Source: Aphis gossypii
Taxonomy: Eukaryota > Arthropoda > Insecta > Hemiptera > Aphididae
DNA length: 64,000 nt
Reading direction: 5' to 3'
NCBI RefSeq assembly: GCF_020184175.1
Contig: NC_065531.1
Coordinates: 5,539,213-5,603,212, forward strand
Shown: in pieces, positions 54,442 through 64,000 of the stretch
How positions within the stretch are numbered: position 1 is the first letter of the stretch
How the letters are laid out: each line of letters starts with the position of its first letter
Position numbers and translations under genes: made by a program
Notes under the pieces: generated by a model
The model's input: the letters and a program-made list of their open reading frames with translations, nothing else
Told to the model about the DNA's origin: nothing
Databases searched by the model: none

Positions 54442-54463
54442 TCATTCATGAATTCATGAATGA
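54442..54463. repeat. Perfect 22-bp palindrome
   Basis: TCATTCATGAA and its exact complement meet at a central GAATTC. The repeated word ATTCATGAATG suggests slippage of a short unit as a possible origin. Confidence 0.65.
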
Positions 54464-55629
54464 GTGAATGTTGTATGAAGTAATATTTAATATTGTATTG
54501 TAATATATTATATGATCAAATTTTAAGAGGGATTTATGACGTACCCATAATAAATGTCTATTCCTGGTTGCCTTGAGTTCAGTGATACTTACGAGTTACG
54601 AGTAGGTGGTACACTAGTAGGTACCTGTAATATAGTGTCCTATTCAAATTACTATATGGAACAAGGCGACGACGGTGATAACTGTTGACCGGATGACGTA
54701 AAATTGCTGTTGCTCAACGAATGTTGATCGATATAAACATATATTTATTTTATATATACGTATAAAAAAAAGTAAACGTACTTCAACGATTCCGCTCTAG
54801 TTGGTTTTGTAATTTTTAATTTATAAATCATAATATATTAATTTTTGATAGCTATTATTAATTGAATTAAGATAAATTACAAAATAAAAATTCCAAAAAA
54901 TCTGTATATACTTCTATAGTTCTATTCTCTTTATGTGCTTACTTCATAAAAAATGTTATTCCTAACACTTTTCTTCTTATCAACAATGAAAAAAGTAATT
55001 ATATCGGTAAATTTGCATACTACAAGATATTCTTAGACATTAAAATTTGTTAATAGTTTTTTTCTGTATAATGTTCAATATATACAAAGAACTTTATTAA
55101 TAAAATAAAAATGAACATTCACAATAAACCCAAATAATACGCTCATAAAATTAAATGCTGGCATGATTTTTTAATAATAGTAAATCGATTAAGTTATATA
55201 TCTATTTTTTATTAATACATAATAAAGATCTGTTTGTTTATTCTTGGAGAAAACTTTTCTATGATAATTTTAAAATTGTAAAAAATAACAGTATTCGTAA
55301 TGAGTTTATGTTGTTTCAACTTAATTTTTTAAAAATTTTTTTTTAACTCATTAAATTTGTTGTTGGACTGAGAGTGTTATTTTCTAAAAATGTTCACAGC
55401 ATATTCATTAATTTATTTCAAATTTGTGATTAAGTACCTATGCTCATCTAAAGATTAGTAAATTTATAAATATATATATATGATTGAAATATTAGAGTAC
55501 ATTGCATTTATTATATTTATTGTCCGCGATCGACTGTTTGGCCGCCCCTGTATTAGTGTAATGTTGAATACATAAATATAATTTTATATTATCGTAGTGA
55601 CCAATTGATGATTAACTCAAAATTCTTCG

Positions 55630-56330
55630 AACCGTCGCGTCAGGTGTAGATTTGAGCTAAAAATAAAAAATGAGTTACTATGTATGAAAGACCCGTCATG
55701 CGTGTGCAACAACACGCCGAGACGCGTTTCATTGACGGGAAAACGGCAGCGGCGCCAAGGCTGATCTGTGCCGCTGCTGGTGGGCGGATAAGACTATTTG
55801 GGCGCTGTTCTGTCGTCCTACACAACGTTTTTGCATTTTCGCTCGGTTTCTACTCTATACGCGTCTTGCGTCTTAGCACTGCAGTCGCCGTCGCCGTCGT
55901 TGCCGCGCGTTCACCGGAAGTCGTCGACCGTGATAATTATTATTACCTGCGGTGTACCTACGTGTATGATAATAGTGTTATACGAACGTGTTTCGACGAC
56001 GACGGTATTTAAATATTACATTATAATTTAATGGTAATCGTCATTACCGGAAGTTCGGTGGGGGTGATTGGTGATGAGGTAGAGAAGGTGGTTTCGTCGT
56101 CGTCGCCACTTTTCGGCGCGTGCTGCATGTAATGTTATACCTACAAAACGCGCGCGTGATTAAATTATTACGCAACGGCTGCAACACCTCGCTCGTTTCA
56201 TTCATAATATAATAAATACTACGCGGTCCGGAAACGAATGCGGCCTACGACGCGCCGCCGCCGCCGCCGTGCCCACAATGACCTACTCTCAATATGCGAG
56301 TTCGCGCGTATTACGAACGTCTTCGAGTAT
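55630..56330. promoter_or_regulatory. CpG-rich block 3 kb upstream of delilah, with two ETS sites
   Basis: A sharply CpG-rich patch in AT-rich DNA. It holds two exact ACCGGAAGT sites (55,913-55,921 and 56,046-56,054), the high-affinity consensus for ETS factors such as Drosophila Pointed. It also has a GCAGCGGC/GCCGCTGC hairpin near 55,747-55,780 and a run of GCC triplets near 56,255-56,270. ORFs of up to 110 codons overlap on both strands and carry no domain. I favour an enhancer or upstream promoter of the delilah gene. An untranslated first exon is also possible. Confidence 0.4.
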
Positions 56331-58520
56331 TTAATAAAAATATCTTGTATGCATGTCGTACTTTACGGGTGATATAGGTATTGACTGACGGTGAAATCGG
56401 GTATTATTTATTATTGAGAATGATTTTGATAACAAAATAACAATTAGAATAAAGTTTAAAATATGTGGGACGGTCGATATAAATGTGTTGGGACTCAGGA
56501 GTGACAGCTTTCCATGCATGAAATCATGCAAAATGTGTAATATATACCTAAAGTATATATCGAATATGTAACATAAGTAGGTACTTGGATATTTTCCACA
56601 GTTAATATAGTTTTATAAGAGGTGATTGAATTCTAATATATAAGTAGTAACGAGTGTATGTATTTCTAAACACAACAATAAATATTTAGTATAAAATTTA
56701 AAAAGCGAGCATTAAAACATGCAGTTATTAATCTTCAAACTTATGTTGCCGTAATCTGTTTTATTTTATACTTTTCCATAAATAATTGTTTGACATCAAG
56801 GCCAAAAGTTATATCGGTTACATTATTATGCATTGTGTGTATTATATAGTTGAAGAATATTGATTTAATAAAATAGCAAGAAAAAAATTCATACCCACAG
56901 AACATATAACTCTGCCCACGGTTATTACATATTATATATATATTTTTATTAACGGGCGTTTCTGAATGTAGATTTTACTATTTTTTTTGTTTTTTTTTTG
57001 TGAATAATTATTTATAAATCATATATAAACGGTGTAACAGACTCTCACATTACGTATAGCTTATATTTTTATAAATGATTAACCTACGACCTTCATTTCT
57101 GTCTTATTTGCTTTCAATGTTTTCGATTTTGTCCATTCATTGATTAGAACGGTACAATAGCGTATGCCGTATAATATCATGATGTTTAATGGGTTTACTT
57201 TTCAATGTGTATAGCGTAGTTAAGTGCATGTATGACTGCCATAAGATATTATAATTTACTATTTACTTGTAACGAAGTATACCTATAATATATTAGTTTA
57301 TTGTCAAATGTTTATTGTTCATTTCCCCACTGTCTGAACTCCGGAGGATGTAGAAATGTTCAATTAATGATTTTGTAAAAAACGTCAATAATTATTATGA
57401 TGTATATTTTTACACACAGAAAATGTGAGAATTGTATGTATTGTCAAATATTTTTACAAATGTAATATAATAATTATGATTAGGTATTAATGTGCGGATA
57501 TATATATATTAGTTACGGATGACTAGATTTTAATGCATCGAATAGGTCTGTATATTATTCTGGACATAAAACTGTTGATACGGCGTTTGATCGCTAGATA
57601 GCAGTTCATGTTCTACGTTTCTTATTTTTTTTTCCATAAACCGACATTCGAAATTACCTTAAATATTTTATTACAATATACCAAAATGGAATATAAAAAC
57701 TTTAATGAAATGATTTTTTTATCATATATTATGATCCATAATACCATAAAATTAATATGTTGCTAACAAAAATAGGTACATTCATTAATACTTTAATACA
57801 TAGGTATTTAACTTTCGACTTTAAGCAATTTTGATATTTAATATTAAATCTGTCTAAATATCGCTCGAGTAAATTAAAATTAGAAGTTATACGTGTATTA
57901 ATGTTACATGAAAAACAAATAAAAATAAATTGTTCAAAAAAGTAAAATCCAAAATATGTTACAAATTCAATCAAATTTTTTTAAAATATTACTTTATATG
58001 TTTATAAAAACATAATATTCTAATACAGTTTTCTTTGTTTTTTTTTTTAATATAGGTATAGTCCATTATAGTTATGTAGTCATCCATATTTTTCCCTAAC
58101 TCTACAATTGCTACTATATGAAAATAATATCAAACATTTTTTTTTATTTATTTGTATGGCGAGGAGATAACAATAAAGCATGTAAATGATTCAAGTCCAC
58201 AACTTAGGTGTGATAATTATTAAATTGATTTTTTCACCTATCATCTCCGTATAACATGCAGACACTTGCAAAGAGATATTTGATCCCCGATAAATTGAAA
58301 CGATAATATTTCGAATATAGTCGAGCAGCAAAACTGTCGATATCCTGCAGTTAGTTGTCCTTCTATATTAGTACCTATATATATGAATAATAATCATAGA
58401 AAGAAAATGTATGAGAGAGAGAATATACCGATAATGCTGTGCAAGTGTAATGTCGGTAAGAACAGAGATAGACAAAGAGAAAGAAACAGACGAAGAATAG
58501 GTATAAGAAAAGGGAAACAT
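56331..58520. other. AT-rich spacer upstream of delilah
   Basis: No accepted coding sequence; the minus-strand ORF at 57,729-57,974 is AT-rich and featureless. From about 58,394 composition changes through purine-rich simple sequence into the CpG-rich delilah leader. Confidence 0.5.
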
Positions 58521-58538
58521 AAATAATGGGTCCGGTTT

Positions 58539-58571
58539 TTTATTATTATTATTATTATTATTTTTTTTTTT
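58539..58571. repeat. (TAT)n microsatellite and T run
   Basis: An ATT-type triplet repeat of about 20 bases leads directly into an 11-12 base T run. It lies just before the CpG-rich leader and could be length-variable between individuals. Confidence 0.85.
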
Positions 58572-58679
58572 GGGTGTCGCGGGGGCAGCGAGCGCGCATT
58601 ATTATTGTTGTTATTATTATTATAATAGCCTATACGTGCGACGGCGGCGTATATTCCGTTTATGAGAGGAGGGGGCTTG

Positions 58680-58760
58680 TCGAGCGCGTGCCCTCTGCAG
58701 CATTCGATCGGCCGGTAGAGATCAGTCCTCGCCGCTGCACGGCAGTCTTGTCTCCGGAGC
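58680..58760 (+). promoter_or_regulatory. dei: Probable core promoter / start region of delilah
   Basis: The sequence turns CpG-rich at about 58,570, and an arthropod initiator TCAGT lies at 58,722-58,726, 299 bases before the start codon. No TATA box sits at the right distance from it. A TATAATA at 58,621 would instead point to a start near 58,650. Transcription start data would decide; the position is inferred. Confidence 0.35.
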
Positions 58761-58907
58761 CTCGCACGAGAGACTTGAACGACCGGCACCGTGCTTCACC
58801 AGCCAGTCGGACATCGTACGTCGTCGACGCGCGAGTTCTCATTGCCGCGACTCTTTGGTGGTGTTAAACGTTTTCGATCAAACGATCGATTTTTCTCAAG
58901 TTCAGCG

Positions 58908-58934
58908 ATGAATTTTGATTGTCATTTGCAGTGA
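58908..58934 (+). promoter_or_regulatory. Upstream ORF in the delilah leader
   Basis: An ATG (context GCGATGA) opens eight codons ending in TGA, 86 bases before the main start. If the leader is transcribed unspliced, the uORF would be expected to lower translation of the main frame. A TTTGCAG at 58,925-58,931 could instead act as a splice acceptor and remove it. Confidence 0.4.
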
Positions 58935-59020
58935 ATAAGTGATTTTTTTTCGCATAAAGCATACACGGTTTTTTATTGTTGTTAAAACTGATTTTATTTA
59001 ATTCACGCACTTCCGTGAAA

Positions 59021-62000
59021 ATGGCTGAGTTTGACGCGAACAATAACAGTGCACCGCCGTTACCGGAAAAAGCGCAGGAAAAATATTCTTTACGACCCAG
59101 AGCGTCGCTGAAACGCGAAGAACCCGACGAGGATCATGAAGATAGTTGGAAACCTACAACTCGGGGTCGATCCACCAAACGACGGCAAAAACCTAAGCCC
59201 CTGAGCAGGTAAGTCATATTTTATTATTATTTCAAACAAATATTTGCCAGTGAAAATCTTTTTTATGCTTTGTGTGCGTTTTAGTATACGTAGTTTTTGG
59301 CCCGGATTTTGATAATAGATTTCTTCATGATTTATGGTTAAGGTTTCTCTTAGCTTTGAGAAAATATTCCAATTTGTTTTAAAAATCATACACATTTTTT
59401 AAAAATTAATAATTTGTATGTAGTTTATCCTAAGTGTCCCCGTATCAGAGATTTTTTGAAGGAATTCACTAGGCTAAACTTAAAATATTTATATTGAAGC
59501 AGTTTTTTTATAGTAATAGGTAGGACTTACTTCTTTATTTTTTTTTTTTATATCGTTTTTTACGTGACTAAAATTTAAAAATAAATATTTGTTTCAATTT
59601 TTTTTATAAAGTCCGTTAAAATAATAAATATAAATAATAAGGATTATTACCCATGCTTGCATTTTTAGCAGCATCATAGATATAGTTGTGTATAATCAAT
59701 GAGTCGTAAAAATAAATATTTGCATAGAAATATGTTTGCATATTTAATAATATTTTTATGATTTCTATATGAGCGATATTCTGTTATAAGTGATTTTTGT
59801 TGGGAAAATTAATTAATTATTTATATAAAACTAGTTAGAGCTATCAAATTTAACAAAGTTTGTGTAATTATTTCAATAATAAAAAAAAATAATAAGTATA
59901 GATTTTATGAAAAAAAAAAATTTCAACTAATAAAGTATCTATAGATAATTATATATTGTTTAAAAATTCCTTACATAACTTTTTTTAGTTCGACCTATAT
60001 ATCGAAAATCTAATCGTCAAATACATTAAGACACCGCGCCCGAGGGCGGTGAATTATTAGATCGAGTATACATTTACAACTGTAGGAGTACTCAAGGTAC
60101 TAGTGCCCATAATAATGCTTAAATTAGGATTCCCGTAAGATTTTTATCGTTTGTAAATCGATTTAACGTCGTTATTGTGTAGTTACAGCGTTCTTTGTTT
60201 AAGCCGTCGCAATAATAATTGCACGTTTCCTTCCGTTTTTATTATACCTATTTTTATATCTATTTTTTGATGACAATAATAATAATAATAATTAATTTTT
60301 TCTCAATAGATTTGGTTTTTAACAATTATTTAATTCGAGTTTTATAATAATTGAATGTATTAATTTATCGAAATTAGATAATGTGATCTTATGATTTTGG
60401 GTTTGCTAGGGTTACGCCCTTGGAATGTTATTTATGGATATTGGTTTGAATAAATTCAGGGTGGGCGCATATTAAAGATGCAGCGATATATGTTTAATTT
60501 GTTTTTTTCTTTACAATCGAATGTTAACGCAGTAAGAAATTCCTAGTGGTATATAAAACCCAAAACACACAAAACACCACTTCGACGCCCTGTCAAAAAT
60601 AAATATTCGAACATGCTTTGTCACTCGTATACTATTATTTAAAATAATATGTTGACTTTCGATTTCTCTGAAAAATTTTATACCATCGATGGTATGTACT
60701 ACATTAACACGGTCGTTTTATATTACTAGTCATCGTGAATAACATTAGAAAATACGAACATGTATTTTATATTTATGATGATGGTAATTATTAATATAAT
60801 TTGACTATTATAAATTATGTTAATATTTCTCTTTAAAAATGCATAAACGAATAAAAATAATTTTCATTGCCAACAGCAGTGTCAAAAATAACAATAAGAT
60901 TTCAGAAATTATTTTCCCTATATTCAACTACGAATCGATAATTAATATTAAATATTAAATTAAATTAAAAATCTAAAAAATAAAACAGTAAAAATAGAAT
61001 TTTTAAAATTAAAATTAATTATTATTATACACGAGTACAGATTTATTATTTGGTTAGGTATTTTTAAATTAAATTTAATCATCAATGGTAAATACATATT
61101 TTGTATATAATAAAATACAAATTATATATCTATATACAATACAAATATGTAAATAAAGTTAATTGAACTTTTTCTGTTAAACAAGTTGCGCAATGTATCT
61201 AAAAGAAAAATATGCATAATATATATATTTATATAAAAAAACGACGTAAAATAAGCGTGGGGGCAGAAGAAAAATTATTTTTTTGAATTTCGTAGGACGG
61301 AAAAATACGTTTGTTTTATGTGTTTATAAAATTGCTAGTTACTTTTTTTTTAAATATACCGTTATTAATTAACCAATGCAAAATTAGGATACTGAGCCGT
61401 TTGAAAAAAAATATTTTAGGACAATACATAAAGTACACAACTAGATTTCTAAATCATAAATTGTACTTGGTTCCTTTTAATCGAACGCTTACTAAATAAT
61501 ATACAGTACTTATAGTAATTTTATATTCGTTTAATATGCTCATAACGCTCATACAACTGCAAATGCTGTTTATGAGCTCATAAACTATATATTACTACAA
61601 TCATGTACTTTGCAACTATTTAACTTTCTAACTTGAGAATTTTCACGGTGTGTAGTAATCGGAGTACACACAAACTCCACCTTACACAACCCACTAAAGT
61701 CATACATCTCTAATCACGCTACACACTCGTAATTAACACTTAAGTCCACCCATCCACAGTGCGGTGGTATATGTGTATCATCATTGTAATAATTCACGAG
61801 TTGTTGGCAGGTACCGAAGGAAGACGGCGAACGCGCGTGAGAGGAGCCGGATGCGGGAGATCAACGAAGCTTTCGAAGCGCTCCGTCGGGCCGTGCCACA
61901 CCTGGCGGTGGACGCACACAACGAAAAGTTGACCAAAATCACCACTCTCCGGCTGGCCATGAAGTACATCTCGGCGCTCAGCGGACTTCTGACCTCGGCG

Positions 62001-62561
62001 CCCGGCGCCCAATCTTCGTCGTCGTCAACCACCGCGGCCGCAGCCATAGCCGCAGCTACGACCACCATCTGCGGCGGCGGCGGCAGCGGAGGAGTAATCG
62101 GGACGGCAGCAATGTCATCGCCCTCGTTGTCGTTGCCGACCACCACCGATCACCTGGCCGCGCTTGGCTGCTGTCTATCGCCTTCGACTTCCGACGACGT
62201 GGACTCGCTTCTCAGCGAGTATGCGTCCGACTTACTCTGCGGCGGCGGCGGAGGCAGCGAGTGCTCTTCCAGTGCCGCGTCCACCGTCGGGTTTCTCGCC
62301 GATCACCATCACCACCATCATTCGTCCGCGTTCCTGCGGGACTTGCCGGGTGCGGCCGCCACTTACTCGCTGTCTCCGTCGTCGTGCTCCACGTCGGCCA
62401 CCGACGTCGTGGGTTTCCCGTCGCCGCTGCTATCCGCCGACTTCCCGGTGGACGTGGCCGCTGCGTTCATGCCGTTTGCCGACCACCCGTTGCCGCCAAT
62501 CGACTTCAACGGCGACCCGTACATGTTCGAAGACAACTTCGCGTGCACCGAGTTTAGCTAG
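59021..62561 (+). CDS. dei: delilah/taxi ortholog, bHLH transcription factor (2 exons, 312 aa)
   Basis: The model joins 59,021-59,208 and 61,811-62,561. The donor is AG|GTAAGT, the acceptor TTGGCAG|G, phase 2; the split codon is Arg63. The ATG has a good context (GAAAATGG). Residues 20-27 (KYSLRPRA) and the basic stretch ending KPKPLSR lie ahead of the bHLH, an arrangement I recall from Drosophila Delilah. Residues 65-122 are the bHLH: basic region RRKTANARERSRMR with the E-box-contacting Glu73, helix 1 EINEAFEALRRAVP, a short loop, and helix 2 after NEKLTKITTLRLAMKYI, the family-typical string. The C-terminal 190 residues are low complexity (Ser/Thr/Ala, Gly, six His) and end in an acidic-aromatic tail, which may activate transcription. 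Length is a little below my recollection of the fly protein (about 360). It should be a nuclear, E-box-binding class II bHLH partner of Daughterless. In Drosophila it acts in tendon cells, chordotonal attachment cells and wing. That role is transferred by homology. Confidence 0.88.
59209..61810 (+). other. Intron of delilah, 2.6 kb
   Basis: AT-rich, GTAAGT...GGCAG. It separates the KYSLRPRA-containing N-terminus from the bHLH. A GC-rich islet at about 60,031-60,051 is a small imperfect hairpin (CACCGCGCCC / GGGCGGTG) in otherwise AT-rich DNA. A pyrimidine/ACAC-rich stretch (61,640-61,760) precedes the acceptor. Intronic ORFs are featureless. Confidence 0.75.
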
Positions 62562-64000
62562 ACCTCGGTTGGGTGTCGTCGTCAAGGTGCCATATATATA
62601 TATTTACACATATACGCATTCAGCGTGCGTAAATTTTTTTGTACGTTTCTCGCGGGATTTTGTGAGAAAAATTGTGTCGACATTTTTTTTTTCCATCGAG
62701 AAAATGTGATAAGTTTCTCGTTTCGACGTACCCTGCTAACGAGTAGCTGGTGAACATGCCTACGATGTTTGTACAGTGATGTGTTGTACGCGTCGCTTAC
62801 TTCCGTCACGGCTGATCGCGTCTACGTCGACCGTCAGTCTTATACGTGTACAAATGTTTTCCCTTCGATTTTCTCTCAAATATATTTTCAACTGTGATAT
62901 ACTGTTCCCCCGTATTAAGTGGCGGTGGCCGTCGATTTCGACAACTCCACCTCTCCCCACAACCCGTCTATACTCTTGCCAGTAAATCGGTTACCCGCGT
63001 TGTAATGACATTGTGTGTGCGTGTGTGCTCCCAAGTAAATAATTATTCTATTTGTTTTAAATAACGAAACGTGTACGTCTATCCTATTCAATGGATAATA
63101 GGTAATAATAATAATAATAAACCGATCTAACGTTTTTAAATCCGACTGGTGAAACTGGTTATTATTTATTCTATAAGACTATATTATATTTCTATATAAT
63201 GTACAATATACCTATTTTTCCCTTCAGATCCTTCTTCGGTTTTCTTGTACATAATATTTTACACTTTATACACGTCCCGGAACCATATTCTAACTATCTC
63301 TACACATATCGTCGTATAATCGCGATTTAAACAAAATACAAATCCTGACTTTTCGATTTATCATTGTTTTTACGCGCTATGAAAAAAAAAAAAAAAATGA
63401 TAAACGGGTTTTTACGATTAGGTTTTTTGATTTTGCGATCATCTTGATTATAGATTGTTTTTACAAACGTTGTACGGGAAGTAGTAGGTACTCGTGATAT
63501 CTCTGCGTAATCATTTTGTTTTCACAGCCGATGATTTATATTGACGGCCAATATGTCCCGGACGAATTAAAAAATCAACTCATCCGACCTCCTGTCGAGT
63601 CTAAATATAATAACTGACGTATACGCAGACGCGTTTAAATATTGGCTTAGGGTAATATACCTATTTTATTATATTATAATTTATAATATTCTCAGCACAC
63701 ACACATATATGTACAAGACTATGAGATTCAACACCTTTTTATTTTTTCACCATTTGCTATGTGCAGCTTCATGATGATGTACGTACGACGTACGTAGTAT
63801 ATTGTTCTCGCGTCCGCGCACATGAGTTTATTCGACTTTGTCTTATTTTTATAAACTTTTTGGATGGTATGCATTTGCACACCGATGAATTTCTTCGCGT
63901 CTATTGTACCCGATGAAAAAACGGGTATTTCGGTTTTTTTTCTATTGTCTTTTTGTTACCTTTAGCGTTATGGCGTCGTTTAGTGTTATAATTATACTAT
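62562..64000 (+). other. delilah 3' UTR and downstream DNA
   Basis: The CpG-rich composition of the exon fades over about 500 bases, consistent with a 3' UTR. ORFs at 62,582-63,064 overlap each other on both strands and are not supported. A 17-base palindrome (TACGTACG-A-CGTACGTA) lies at 63,780-63,796. No further gene is visible before the window ends. Confidence 0.5.
63116..63121 (+). promoter_or_regulatory. dei: Candidate poly(A) signal of delilah
   Basis: AATAAA 555 bases after the TAG stop, at the end of an AAT triplet repeat. It would give a 3' UTR of a little under 600 bases. The hexamer could be a by-product of the repeat, so confidence is moderate. Confidence 0.4.

Larger units (their letters stand above)
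51626..55600. other. AT-rich stretch with short palindromes
   Basis: No accepted gene. A GC-richer patch at about 52,530-52,740 is open on the minus strand for 76 codons and could hold an exon, but no motif supports it. Palindromes are listed separately. From about 53,019 the phrase 'gagcgcccatatgg' followed by G-rich sequence looks like the end of a dispersed repeat. Confidence 0.4.

Noticed and set aside
55680..56012. 110-codon ORF in the upstream CpG-rich block
   Set aside because: Antisense and other-frame ORFs of similar length overlap it; Ala/Val runs come from GC-rich triplets; no conserved domain.
58394..58867. ORFs on both strands in the delilah leader
   Set aside because: They read through the ATT/T microsatellite and CpG-rich leader; no motif, and they contradict the plus-strand gene model.
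61764..62561. Unspliced 265-codon frame as the delilah coding region
   Set aside because: It would start at GTG with no in-frame ATG before the bHLH; splicing exon 1 to 61,811 restores the conserved N-terminus and uses consensus sites.
62164..62709. 181-codon overlapping frame inside delilah exon 2
   Set aside because: Out-of-frame shadow of GC-rich coding sequence; Arg/Pro-rich translation is typical of such shadows.
1..64000. tRNA genes, conserved microRNAs, CRISPR arrays
   Set aside because: A visual scan found no T-arm GTTCRANYC in a cloverleaf setting, no known conserved insect microRNA seed in a hairpin that I could recognise, and no regularly spaced direct repeats. A covariance-model search would be needed to exclude them fully.

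Overview
The window looks like nuclear DNA of an aphid or close hemipteran. It is very AT-rich. The strings TAGGTA and TACCTA, which I associate with aphid genomes, recur throughout. Two intron-containing genes can be reconstructed with consensus GT/AG sites, and the best recognised protein is a clearly insect-type bHLH factor. Organism identity is inferred from composition and gene content only.

Layout. Positions 1-29.5 kb form a gene-poor region: AT-rich DNA with several CpG-rich islets (about 2.3-3.1, 8.6-9.8, 17.0-17.9 and 26.8-27.6 kb), one hAT-like MITE (18.8-19.5 kb) and short palindromes. At 29,637-34,627 (+) lies a three-exon gene for an unrecognised 556-residue, lysine-rich, coiled-coil protein. 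Between 38.4 and 43.2 kb (+) is a row of exon-like open segments with good splice sites and an intact 3' end but at least two frameshifts. I read it as a decayed or mis-assembled gene. Its introns hold at least three MITEs plus a pogo/Tigger-like element that carries a broken CENP-B-type helix-turn-helix exon and is itself split by a hAT MITE with a perfect 8-bp target duplication.

Positions 46.9-49.6 kb form a CpG-rich, pyrimidine-rich block built from several diverged repeat modules. It is followed by a minus-strand, stop-interrupted hAT transposase relic (49.9-51.6 kb). Positions 51.6-55.6 kb are AT-rich with short perfect palindromes. Positions 55.6-56.3 kb form a CpG-rich block with two ETS consensus sites.

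The last gene (59,021-62,561, +, two exons, 312 residues) is a confident ortholog of the insect bHLH factor delilah/taxi, a tendon-cell, chordotonal-attachment and wing factor in Drosophila. It has an N-terminal KYSLRPRA motif, a complete bHLH and a low-complexity C-terminus. Its probable promoter, a leader uORF, a 2.6-kb intron and a candidate poly(A) signal can be placed.

There is no operon-like organisation, and I see no convincing tRNA, rRNA or CRISPR. The most useful results are the delilah gene model, the two unrecognised genes, and the dated series of nested transposon insertions. I did not find strong evidence for a wholly new biological system.
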